Assembly (NCBI GenBank): GCA_032622095.1 | Contig: CP136062.1 | Span: 136,126,960-136,190,959, forward strand | Reading direction: 5' to 3' | From: Siphonodentalium dalli | Taxonomy: Eukaryota; Mollusca; Scaphopoda; Gadilida; Siphonodentaliidae | DNA: 64,000 nucleotides | Part shown: positions 10,078 to 20,710 of the stretch, piece after piece | Layout: every line of letters starts with the position of its first letter | How positions within the stretch are numbered: position 1 is the first letter of the stretch | Translations under genes and position numbers: made by a program | The notes under the pieces: model-generated | Databases searched by the model: none | Seen by the model: only the letters and a program-made list of their open reading frames with translations | Told to the model about the DNA's origin: nothing

Positions 10078-13014
10078 GTTTAATAATATTTATTCCCAAT
10101 AATAATTGTTACAATATGATATGTTGGTAATTCATGTTACCGTGTTCCTTGTGTATGGGAGTGGATTCGGCTGTAAGCATATATGGCTTATATATGCCGT
10201 CTCCACCAGTGACCTTATCATCGGTGGACAAAATATAAAATGGTGCGACAAAGCAAGCAATATTATGCTTGCATTACTCGAGTCGCGTCCCGTCGTGGAG
10301 TTTTCGGAGACAGGTAATGAATTGATATATTCATGTACTAAATGTTTACACCATGTCTAATATATTATAGTATGGGTTTCATAGAATGGGTTCGTAAGAG
10401 CAATACAGACACAAGCATATATACAACATGTGTGTGTCACCTGTCGTGTCGGTCATCAGCTATTTCAATATTTCCATATATTAGATATTTACTTAATGTA
10501 ATTATTATTGGACAGTGCCATATAATCTGTATATATGTTAGCTCGAAAAGCGTTCTGTCATGATTATGAATTTCTGGACTGTTTTAAATGTAGAAATATT
10601 TTCGCTCAGACTATTTGAAATCGTGCCGTTCAGTGCGCTCTCAATGGTTGTTCTCTCCAAACTACCAGAAAGACATTTGTTTCTTTGTCTACTGTATAAT
10701 GGGCAGTGGAATAGGAAATGATTCGCCGTTTCATCACTTCCACACACACAATGAGGACTTGATCTGAGAAAATTTTCACACAGGTCTTTATTAAGAAAAC
10801 TACAACCAAGTCGCAATCTGCAGTGATGTATTTGCGCTGGGCGTGAGTAATAGTAATAGTGGTAAATATAAGGTTCTCTGCGGTTATTATCCGTGCTTCC
10901 TATTGCCGACTTAAAGTCACACAATGTTTCACACTTCCGCACATTGTCTGGGAGTGTGTTCCACATCTCAACGGCTGAGGGAAGAAAGGACTTTTCGTAT
11001 GACGCAGTATCACGAGAATGGTTAGTTAGGTGATGCTTTCTCAGTGGATATCGGTGCATATTCTCTGTTGATCTCGGAACTAAGGTATATAGATATTGGG
11101 GTGTCATTTTATAGAACATTTTGTAGAATTGGCATAATTTGGAGATTTTCCGACGTTCTGACAATTTTTCCCATCCAGTTTCCTTTATGAGGTTTTCATT
11201 ACTGCAGCTTTTTGTTGCTCCAGTTACTATTCTCGCTGCCTCATATTGCACTTTTTCGAGCAAGTCGCTTTCGCCATTAGTACAATTGTCGCAAACAGGA
11301 GAAGCATATTCTAAAATAGGACGTATATAAACAAAATAAATTCTTTCAAGGGTTCTCCTGTCTAGGACAAATTTGTTCTTTGCAAGCAAAGCCACTTTTT
11401 TGGCTGCTCTCTTTTGAATTTCAGTTACATGATGACTCCAGTTACCATTGTTGTTGAATGTCAGTCCTAGATGTTTATAATTAGACACAGTTTCTATTAC
11501 TTCGTCGCCCATTATTAAAGGTTTGTGTATAGGTTTGTTATCTTTTCGCGATATTATCATTGATTTTGTCTTAGGGGCACTAAATTTGACGTTCCACTGT
11601 TTGGACCACCTCATAATTTTTTCTAAGTCAGAATTCATGACATCAGCCGCTAAATCTGGATCTTCTATTGATAGATAAATTTATGTGTCGTCGGCGAAGA
11701 GCTTTATATTACATGTGAGGTCATTCACAATATCATTTATGTAAACTAGGAATAAAAGAGGGCTTAGTATTGACCCTTGAGGGACACCTGCCAGGACGGG
11801 TTTCCATGATGATTGCACCCCTTCAATGCATACCCTTTGCCTCCTCTCACACAAGTAGCTAGACAATAATGTCAAAATATTCCCTTCTATACCACATTTT
11901 TGTAATTTGAAAATTAGTCCTGTATGCCAAACCTTGTCGAAAGCTTTGCTAATATCACAAAATAGGCATCTGATTTCCTTTCCTTCTTCTAGATTTGAAA
12001 TTATATACTGGTATATCTCAGTTAATTGGTATACGGTGGAATCTTTTGGAGTGAATCCGGATTGCAAATTAGTGAGGAGATTATTATCCCTTAGGTATGT
12101 GGAGAGACTTTTATAGATACATTTCTCAAAGACTTTAGAAATACAACTGAGAAGTGCGACTGGACGATAGTTACTCGGTTCAGAGGGATCACCTTTTTTG
12201 AAAATGGGCGTTATATTCGCGCGTTTCCATTCAACTGGGAAATGTGATTCTTCAATATATTTATTTAATAAATATGCCAAGGGATTTGCTATGGAGCTAG
12301 CACATTCTTTTAAGATCCTTGTGCTAATATCATCGGGGCCACTGGCTTTTGCTATCTTTAATTCTTTTAGTGCGGAGTATACTTGTTCGCTCGTGATTAT
12401 CATATTTTCAAATCTGGATTCCGTTCTGTATGTCATATTTGGTAACTCTGCATTTTACGAATCTGGCAAAGATGAGATTTTGCAAAAGAAATCGTTGAGT
12501 ATTTCAGCTTTTTGGTAGGGATTGGAAGTAAATTATGTACCATCATTAAGGGGTGGTATCGGTTTAGATCGTGGTTTTATAAATTTATTTAATGTCTTCC
12601 ACCATACCGATGTCTCTGTATCTTTGTTACCAAGAATAGTTTGTATTTTATCAATATGCGAATGTTTAGCTACTCTAATGGCGTGTACTGTTTCATTTCT
12701 TTTCGATCGGTAATTAGTCCACGAATTCTCTGTATTTTTGCGCTTTGCTATTCTATATTTTCGCTTTCTTTGTCTTATTAATTTGCGAATTGACGCATTC
12801 ATCCAATCGGGTTCATTAGTTCGAATTGTAATTTCCTTGTGGGGAATATATTTTTCCATTATATTTTTTAGTTTAGTTGTGAATATTGATGTCAGGTCCA
12901 CTGTGGTTGCGTTTTCCATGTCTGAGAGGTAATTCCAGGAGGACAATTCTTCATTCATAGAAGTAAAATTTGCATTATCGTAGTTCCAAATTGTCCTCCT
13001 GAAAGTTCTCTCGT
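10078..13014 (-). mobile_element. 5'-truncated LINE (CR1/L2/Jockey-like) inserted in an older LINE
   Basis: The 12-bp direct repeat ATTAGCTGTTTG lies at 10066-10077 and 13015-13026, immediately outside the element, as expected of target-primed insertion. On the minus strand the element starts mid-ORF at 13014 and carries a linker, reverse transcriptase and C-terminal zinc-binding domain. A 3' UTR (10537-10078) ends in AT-rich repeats rather than poly(A). The host LINE frame is intact across the two target copies. It is younger than its host, because it has only three in-frame stops and no frameshift. Confidence 0.88.
10538..13014 (-). pseudogene. LINE ORF2 fragment: linker, reverse transcriptase, zinc-binding C-terminus
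   Basis: One reading frame runs from 13014 to 10538, broken only by three TAA stops (12533, about 12458 and 11681). Order: endonuclease-RT linker with a basic stretch (KLIRQRKRKYRIAKRK); RT with KASGPDDIS, NYRPVALL, motif A CDISKAFDKVWH, motif B GVPQGSILSPLLF and motif C FADDT; then a thumb/C-terminal region with YASPVCDN and LPDNVR. A final Cys-His knuckle reads CVCGSDETANHFLFHC. The RT catalytic Asp residues are present. The third stop falls right after FADDT. The 5' truncation removes the endonuclease. It could have moved only in trans. Clade placement (CR1/L2/Jockey group) is from motif style and is tentative. Confidence 0.85.
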
Positions 13015-13023
13015 ATTAGCTGT

Positions 13024-14692
13024 TTGAACTCATCATTTATAATACATGAGTCAATATCGTTCACAGCCGAAAATCATAGTACCATATTTGCATGTTTCTT
13101 AGATGTCCACAAAGCCTTTGATACGGTTTGGACTAACGGACTTCTTCTCAAGCTATATCAGCGTGGCTTCCAAGGGAAAATTTGGCACATCATTAACTCC
13201 CTCTTATGTGGTCTAAAGTGCTCTGTCCGATTCAACGGCTGTGTTTCTCGCATTTTTGAAATACAATAGGGAACCAGACAGTTGTCCCCTCTGTTCTACA
13301 TGATATTCATTGACGACCTTATACACACTCTTGAACAGAGAAAACATGGCTTGCGCTTTGGCTCCTCATTTTGTGCCTCACCAACCCAAGCAGATGACAT
13401 GACTCTGCTGACTTTAACCGCTCCGGGTCTACAACTAGTGTGTAACATATGTATAGTACATTCAGCCAAAAGTGGAGATTCAAATATAACCAAGACAAAT
13501 GTAAAATAATAGTGTTCAATGAGCGCACATCCGTTCAATCATCTCGAAGTACAAAATCGTGGCTTATAAATGGAAAACCTATTCATGAGTCGAACCAAGT
13601 TACGCATCTCGATATTTCCCTCAGTAACAACGATCAGGTGAACAACCTCACTAATCACATTTGTCAGAAACTTAGAGCATCATATTTCATGCTGAGCAAT
13701 GCGGTATGTATGCTGGCGGAATTACTCCACTTAGTTCAAACCTGTTATATAACACAATTGTCTTACAGAGAGGTCTATATGGGAGCGAATTTCTTTGCGG
13801 CATATCCACAACGAACGAAAATTCCTTAGAAAAATCCCATCGATTTTGCCTAAAACAAATTCAAGGGCTCCCATATAGGACCCGAACTGATGTTGTACTG
13901 GGCCTCCTACGCACATTCCCCATTACGGCCCTCGTTGACAAACGCAAACTCGTGCTACTCGGAAGTCTTTGTAGAACATCCCTGATCAAATCCTCAAAAG
14001 AAATTTCCATGTGTCGTTTAGACAGCGCCATTAGAGGGGACGCCTTAAGCGAGCATTCGTTTATATCAGATATAATTTTAATCTTGGAAAAATACGATCT
14101 CAAATCACATTTAATTGCGTTCGTTGAAAACGAGAATTTCCCATCGAAGGAAGCATGGAAGCAGCTAGTCTGTCAGGGAGTATCACACTTCCAGGAAGCG
14201 GCATGGCAAGCGCGTCTTCAAAGAGAAAGTTCACTTCAACACTTTTCAGATAGCTACAGCTCACTGACTGTTTCGCCGTTATGGTTCACGTGTAGAGCTT
14301 ATCCACAATAAAAAGTTGAATTCCTTGAAATAGCGAAGCTCTTAGCAAAATCCGTGATTCCCGAAAACGGAAAGTGTATGCTCTGTAATAAACAATACAG
14401 TAACAAAGTTGAACACAGCATCATTGTGTGTCCGGAAATATCTGCGGCAAGGAATGTCATGTGGTTCACACTTCTTGAACATTTTGACATTCCTTGCTTA
14501 ATAGAAATCGACAAGCTCACCACCTACGAACGGATGATGATATTTCTGTCATGCATCCCACCACATGTTCGGGGAAAAATAACAAATATTAACAAATTTA
14601 TTATGTTTATCACAAGGAGTACGCTCCGCATGTGGAACACTTATCACGAGCTGCTCCGGCCATCTGATGATATCATACCTGTTATTCCATGA
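13024..14692 (+). pseudogene. C-terminal half of the older LINE: RT palm and zinc-knuckle domain
   Basis: This continues the frame interrupted at 10077. Motif A reads CFLDVHKAFDTVW, motif B is QLSPLFYMIFIDDL (preceded by a TAG at 13267), and motif C is degenerate (QADDM). After a frameshift near 13440 come WRFKYNQDKCKIIVF and the thumb region (13449-13705). A second frameshift near 13705 leads into the C-terminal region (13706-14692, one stop at 14309). That region ends with CMLCNKQYSNKVEH and a following CP, a Cys-Cys-His-Cys knuckle seen at LINE C-termini. Several lesions make it non-functional. Confidence 0.8.
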
Positions 14693-15197
14693 TTGTAGTA
14701 AAGCAATGTAGTGCGAATAATGCATGCACTCCGTCCGAGTATCCCAACCACAATATATTATATAGTATCACTCGCATTACTCATAGCTGACTGGATCGAC
14801 ACTAGCATAACCATATACTGTATGGTCAACCACAAGCACACGTGAGGGTATCTTCTATACGTGACCATCATCGTGTACACAATAAAACATATTCAAACGA
14901 TATTCCGCTGGATAAGATTACAATTATTCCAGAAGTATATAGCTACTTCGTCCTACAATTCATCTTACATGCCAACTCACTATTATGCATGGTGCGTATT
15001 ATCGATATAGTTATATCACCCTTCTATAAAGCATGTTATTACATTTTATCCCAATATTCCGAAACCCCATACTCTCGTGCTAAACAAGTACGTTTTCTAT
15101 ACACTTGTGCCTGAATTATCTCAATATATTATTGCATAATTGATCAAATGAAAACCGTGTAAATAATTATCATAAATACGGGGTGATCTACTCTTTA
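14693..15197. other. Probable LINE 3' flank, otherwise featureless
   Basis: AT-rich sequence downstream of the LINE C-terminal domain. The frame at 14842-15114 has no recognisable motif. No poly(A) tail or target-site repeat was identified. Confidence 0.4.
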
Positions 15198-15244
15198 GTA
15201 TATATATATATATATATATATAGCTATATATATATATATATATA
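15198..15244. repeat. (TA)n microsatellite
   Basis: Alternating TA with a single central GC step, so the tract can fold on itself. Confidence 0.9.
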
Positions 15245-15639
15245 GGTGACTGATCAGAAGTTGGCTCCATGTCGGATTCTATCAGCGTTATTCGAACTGA
15301 AGGTATGAAGTGATTCAACCTTTATTTGAAAGTTTGTGGGGTGACTGCATGAGGGCACTGAACTCAAAACACTGTTCGCTCTGTGTGCATATCGCCATCG
15401 ATATAGTCCACACACGTTGGGTAAAATGTTTTATCGAGTCGAGTCATTGAGGGGAGACAAACGCTGCATGGAGTTTGCTATTCGTCCTCGATTATTGCAT
15501 GGCATAGTCAGCCATAGTCAGTCATAGTCATATATAGTCTGAAAGAAGTAGCAGGGAATCCCATTATTTTCAAAAAGCATTACGTCAGTGTCGGCCAACC
15601 ACAAATCGCGGTCATTGCGACAGTGTCATGTCGCAGCCA

Positions 15640-15780
15640 ATTAGATGATAGTCGCTTGAAATTTTTAAAGTGATGTGAAACACCTCGGTAATGGGATAAA
15701 ATAGAAATGGAGAATAACTTGCTAAAAGTAGGTATTTTTACAAATATTAGCGAGTTTGTGGTACCCTTCTGACGGGTACG
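15640..15780. repeat. Fragment of the gtgatgtgaaacac dispersed repeat
   Basis: It shares 'aaagtgatgtgaaacac', then 'aaatagaaatg-agaataa' and 'tttttac-aatatta' with 36150-36480. Downstream at 15770-15795 is a GGTACC/ACCGGT-rich stretch also echoed at 23128-23170. It represents the left part of an element whose right part is found at 23165-23490 and 36440-36770. Confidence 0.55.
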
Positions 15781-16112
15781 GGTACCGGTGAATCGGTGAA
15801 ATTCGTCACGCTCACTTGCATACTTTCAATGCAGCGCATAGAGCGATGGGGATTTGGAACGGGTAGATGTATCCCATTGACCGGTAATCTTTCGCTAAAG
15901 TTTTCTCACTCAAAAGTACATGAATTCTAGTCAGCTATGCATTAATCTATTTATTGCAAGATTTCATGGACAAATCTCATTGATAAATCTGTCATTTAAG
16001 CCATGTTTTATGTTCAAAGTATCGAGGCGGCTTCTTGCACTTAGATAACTACGGAACGCCAATTTGTTCACTAACAACTGTCTTCACTCCAGTAATGACA
16101 TGTCATGATTAA

Positions 16113-16362
16113 AGGTACTCAATCCGAGTCCATGGTCCCCATATCATCAGATTCCAACAAAAATATTTATTTATCAATATTTTGTTAAACGAAAAAAGCC
16201 ACTTGATTTTAAGTTATCCATCTTCATCCGCAATTTGGTCCGATACCGTCTTCTCGACGACTGTTTACTGTGCGTCTAAAAAATGATCAGTGGTGAAAAA
16301 TAATAGACTTCAAAAATCTATATCTGATCACTCTGAGCTTTGATGTGTATGTTCCTCTATTC
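16113..16362. mobile_element. TTAA-flanked MITE, truncated copy
   Basis: TTAA (16109-16112) is followed by AGGTACTCAATCCGA, the left terminus shared with four other copies in this window. The body matches the right half of the copy at 18106-18585 ('aactctgagctttg-tgtg'), but the right inverted terminus is missing. Confidence 0.7.
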
Positions 16363-16639
16363 CATGGACGTGATTATAGTGGGTCTCCGCGTTGAGAGGG
16401 GTTGCCCAGCTTCAAATTCCCAACTATACACTACCTTGCGCCTTGCGTAATTCCAATTGTGCACTCCCGTTGGGCTTTGATTTTTCCGAACTGTTCCTTC
16501 ACGTGCCTGAACTGTAGCCTGTTCTAAATGGAAGTTACCAGAACTTCCACTGGGCCGACTAATACGAGAGAACATTTATAGGTCTGAACCTGGAAATTGC
16601 ACAATCATAACATATAGTGGTCTAATGACTTGAAACATA

Positions 16640-17640
16640 TTTTATTTGCAAAATATACAAAAGGGATTGGGGCACAAGTTTTTGCAACTTATGAAGCCCC
16701 TCTCCTAATACAATATAGTAACACACATGTGATCAAGATGACGGTACAAACATATTTACATGGTGATAAGTTATGAGAGATATAGTGTGTAGTGCCTTCC
16801 AGAGATGATCCGACATGAGGTTGTTTCTTAGTTGTGAGAAAATTTGTATTTGAAGAATGTCACTACATTATGAATTTTGGTATGATTGACAAGTGCCATT
16901 ATATTATCTATTCTTAGTACTTTTATGTTGGCTGTAAAATATAATGGTACACTTGATTTGTTTTCTATTTTTGTTATTGTTGTGCTCTGGAAGGCAATAC
17001 AGGTAATAAATCAGAATGAGATGTTTGAATGGGAGGTTTGTCCACTTGTGAGGTAAAAGTTGAAATTCCGGAAACAATTTTGTTTTAAAGTATAGATTCG
17101 CAAATAAAATAAATGTAATCATTTGGAGTCGAAACGCTTAGTCGCTGCAATATATTGCTGTGTGATGGAAAATAGTTTCATATTTTTTTGGGACGAGATA
17201 TAAGGTATTCCACACATGTGTGAGTTCTGAAATATGGCTTATTTGGAGATTTTCGCGGGTTAGTTTCTCAAAGAGAACTGAGCGCTCACGTTGGTACAAT
17301 GGGCACATGAAGAAATAGTGATAGGCGTCTTCATATCGATTTCCACATGAGCATGCGGGGCTGTCAGCGATATAATTGGTGAACATATCACATCTGAGTT
17401 CACTGCAAAAATCACGTATGCGACCTGATGCGACAATGAGAAATGTTGTATTTTCTGCGTCCAGCATAGAAATGCAGAGGGGGGCTGAGTGTGGGATCTA
17501 TATGTACAAGTTGGTTTTAAAGGTAGAAAATTGATCAGCATCGGTGATTACTTTGGGAAGCTTATTCCATGTGGTCTAATGCCAGGCAAATGCACGCCCT
17601 GATTGGTTTTTCTTAAATTAATTATCAGTTTTGACGGGCC
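16640..17640 (-). pseudogene. LINE 3' fragment with C-terminal zinc-binding domain
   Basis: On the minus strand a short frame around 17570 reads WNKLPKVITDADQF, a motif common just before the C-terminal domain of CR1/L2/Jockey-like LINEs. The frame 17467-17138 then encodes ACSCGNRYEDAYHYFFMC followed by PLYQRER. This is the same Cys-Cys-His-Cys pattern as the LINE at 10538 (CVCGSDETANHFLFHC, PLYSRQR). The two parts are in different frames. The rest, to about 16640, is probably 3' UTR. No RT remains. It is a dead, heavily 5'-truncated copy. Confidence 0.7.
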
Positions 17641-17689
17641 ACTGCATGGGGGAGAGACCAGTATACACCGGGTCGACCATGGTTCTGTC

Positions 17690-18000
17690 CGGTGTGAGAA
17701 CGTTTTGAAATATGAATCTATAGACTGTCCCTAAGGTTGGACAATTTCCAACTGTTGGCCATTACAGTCCGAATTTGTTTACCAAAAGTAGGTAAATATG
17801 CAAATGTTGGTCTAAAACAATAAAAAAATCCCCACTAATAATTTTTTGGGAAAATAAAAATGCCAGAATAATTTCAACCTTGTTTTGGCGTGAAATTTTC
17901 AACTGACGTGTTAGGTATATGAATTTTCCAACTGTTGAACAATTTGATAACAGCTGGGATGAAACACCCCAACCCCACTCTCGTCACGCGTCTCTGTGTC
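17690..18000. repeat. Dispersed 'tttccaactgttgg' repeat, copy 1
   Basis: Repeated ttccaac/gttggaa words, for example at 17747 and 17928, plus 'ttggtctaaaacaa'. The same words occur at 25490-26200, 29940-30010, 45190-45320 and 60260-60520. It is a diverged AT-rich family with internal inverted words. No coding content. Confidence 0.5.
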
Positions 18001-18105
18001 GATCCTTTGTACATGAGCAAAACATAATCGTGAATGTATTACACTTTTTAATATAACCGCTTTGTTATTTTATCGTATGTGGGTTGTACTGATTTCTCAT
18101 TTTAA

Positions 18106-18585
18106 AGGTACTCAATCCGATAAAACTCCTCTCAATTACTATTTCAACGGTATCGGGGGTCAAACATATTTGATTCGAGTCGAGGAAGTCACCCATCAAA
18201 GCTCAGATTTGTTAGATATCGATTTTAGAAATCTATTATTTTTCATTATCGGGAATACTTTCTGGCCCAGAACACAGTCAATATTGCGTTATTATTACCA
18301 GTTGATTTTAGAGTTATCCATCCTTGTCTGTTTGAATAGTGTTTTGGTGTACACATCTCGAGCAGATAACGAAATTGAATGCAATTATTAGTACTCATCT
18401 CGAGAAAATAACAAATTTCAAAAATCAATATCTAATAACTCTGAGCTTTGTTTGATGTGTTCCTCGACTCGAATCAAATATTTTTTACCCCCAAAGCCAA
18501 AGAAATAGTAATATAGGACCCTCTGATCGGATTGTTGTTGTTGGAATCTGTTGAGATGGGGACCCTCTGATCGGATTGAGTACCT
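18106..18585. mobile_element. TTAA-flanked MITE, complete copy (480 bp)
   Basis: It begins AGGTACTCAATCCGATAAA and ends TCGGATTGAGTACCT, with TTAA directly outside both ends (18102-18105 and 18586-18589). A TTAA duplication fits piggyBac or Kolobok. Frames inside (18062-18391 and the antisense) are shadows of the repeat. Confidence 0.85.
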
Positions 18586-18589
18586 TTAA

Positions 18590-19329
18590 TATAGATTAGA
18601 TATTTACCATTTGAACGGACACGGTGCATTTGAACCTCAAGACTGTTCTATATTGTAGTGGTGGTAATATATAGGTAGATAATGACACGAAATACCGATA
18701 TACATACTTTATACTCTGCACAATCTTACCATTGTCAGAGCGACTTTCAGATGTTTTGTTTTGTTTCGCAGAGAAGTGAAGCAAATACTCTTTATTCAAG
18801 CCATATAATGAATAGTCTACCATTAAACACCCTTTATCGTTAAAAAGTTTAACTTTTCTACCTGCCTCCGGGTTTAGATCCAGACAAATATCTCAATATT
18901 CCCTTGCCCCGACCCTTCGATCTGTTGAAAGAGTCCAACTCATTTTCAATTAATATGACTAAATATTCCCCAACAAATACAAGGGGCATTATCGGTATAA
19001 TATCTGACTGAAAGTACATAGGACATTATTGGACCCTGGGTTTAAAAAAACACACTTTACACCGAATATTGGTTGGAAAATGTAATTAGCGTAATTGAAT
19101 ATTTGAGCTATCATAACAAATGTTGTCAGTCTGAAAATTCCATCTGTTTTAGTGAAAACTCAAACAGTCTGTGAAATTATTTATGAAATCAAATTTTTGA
19201 AAATGTTACCAACATGAGTAAAAAAAAGTCTGAATGCAAATAATTATCCAGAGGACCATTACATAACCATAACGCCAAGTACAACGTCGGCCAATAAAGC
19301 GAATGCGAATAAAAAAATTTCTATATCAT
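18590..19329. other. No recognisable feature
   Basis: AT-rich sequence. The frame on the minus strand at 18596-18823 has no recognisable motif. Confidence 0.45.
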
Positions 19330-19382
19330 AGAATTTATACGAACATGACATTTGGAACTTATTCCCTATTCCTTATTTTCAA

Positions 19383-19680
19383 AAATGTCGCTTTCGACCG
19401 ATTTGACGGCATGGGTGAAAATGTGGTATGGACCATTTTCGAGAACGGTGAGGATTTCGACCGATTTGACGGCATGGGTGGGTGGCCGGCCCCAAATACC
19501 ACATAGAAACACCCCAACCCCCCCCCCCCACCCATCACCCTGGGGGTGCCACCCCGAGGGGGTGAAAATGGGGTATGGACCATTTTCGAGAACGGTGAGG
19601 ATTTCGACCGATTTGACGGCATGGGTGGGTGGCCGGCCCCAAATACCACCTAGAACCACCCCGAGGGGGTGAAAATGGTG
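19383..19680 (-). repeat. Left inverted-end array of the foldback-like element
   Basis: About two units carrying 'ttcgaccgatttgacggcat', 'tggccggccccaaatacc' and a GC-rich 'ccccgagggggtgaaaatg' junction, in the opposite orientation to 22287-22985. Frames through it on both strands arise from repetition and should not be read as genes. Confidence 0.85.
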
Positions 19681-20710
19681 TGTACAGAACAGTGAACCAA
19701 TGGGTATAGTTTATTGGTGACCTGGTGACTTGTCCACATTGCAGAACTATTTGGATTCTACTATTTGCAGAGGGAGATATTAATTGCACTTGAGCACAAT
19801 AAGGATGAAATTATGCTCAAACGCAATAAATAACTAACATAATATTGCTCTTAAGTGCAATCCCTAATTGAGCATAAGCACAATAATGGAAAACCTAATT
19901 CAGGTTAAACGCAATGAGTGAAGATCTTATTGCACAGAAGGAATATCTAATTGCGCTTATTGTTTTTGGAGTGACACACGAAAATATTGCTTTATAATTT
20001 TTGATAGTTGTTCTCAGTTAAAACAGCAGGTTTTTATGATGAGAAATTTTTTTCTTCTTATTTTGCTTTTACAAGACTTAATAAAATAATTTTCGTTAAA
20101 AACACTTTCTACTTTCCTGCTGTCTACTTGAACATATGGTTTGGTCTGGTTGGGTGATAACAAACGTTTTCATTTTCTTATTAGATTAGAATCAAGTCAT
20201 GCATTTCTTATAGGTGTTTTATTCTTGTTCTATAAAACCTTTTTTTCTAAAATCAGGAACGAAATCACACTACCACTTTTTCTGACACAAAAAAACAATT
20301 CTTACTTTCCAAAAACTTTTTTTTTTAAATCAGAAGAAAAACGTAACGCTTTCACTAATCACTTTCTAAACACAAGCACAAAATTCTTGCTTTCTAATAA
20401 GGTGTTCTTATAAGCTAGAATATTTCTCTTAATTCTAAAAAACAAGTCTAGACAGCAGAATATGTGATAAATGTGAATAACGTTTTCTAAACGTGTTCTA
20501 AGAATATTATTTCTTAAAATAAAAACATAAATCTCAAATGAAGAAATATTTTCTTGATAGAAAATCATTTCGGTATAAGTGTCTATTCGTTCCCGCCCAT
20601 ACGCAGTAGAATCACATGGACATCCCCGGAATAAAGATGGGTGTTGAAACCACACAAAGTGTACTATTTCCCATACACAATCAGATGACCATGTGGTCCC
20701 TTTGTCCTCA
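19681..20710. other. AT-rich internal segment of the foldback-like element
   Basis: 19790-19970 contains repeated 'gcacaat' and 'attgcgct' words of alternating orientation. 20030-20570 is A/T-run rich with 'ttctaag' words. No gene is recognised; the frames at 20141-20820 lack motifs. Confidence 0.5.

Larger units (their letters stand above)
6498..15120 (+). mobile_element. Old APE-type LINE (non-LTR retrotransposon), twice interrupted
   Basis: The order on the plus strand is a possible ORF1 (6498-6896), endonuclease (7546-8462), linker and reverse transcriptase (8463-10077 and 13024-13509), and a C-terminal zinc-knuckle region (13706-14692). Two later insertions split it: a Harbinger-like element at 8818-9532 and a minus-strand LINE at 10078-13014. 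Removing each insert with one copy of its target duplication leaves the reading frame in phase. Independent lesions are frameshifts near 7820, 13440 and 13705 and stops at 8460, 13267 and 14309. The clade is not assigned. The outer ends are approximate: no poly(A) tail or target duplication was found, and the 3' part (14693-15120) shows no features. Confidence 0.75.

Noticed and set aside
19352-19789. Several overlapping frames on both strands with repeated VFGAGHPPMPSNRSK-like text
   Set aside because: They are translations of the GC-rich tandem units in every frame and occur wherever the units do; no protein family.
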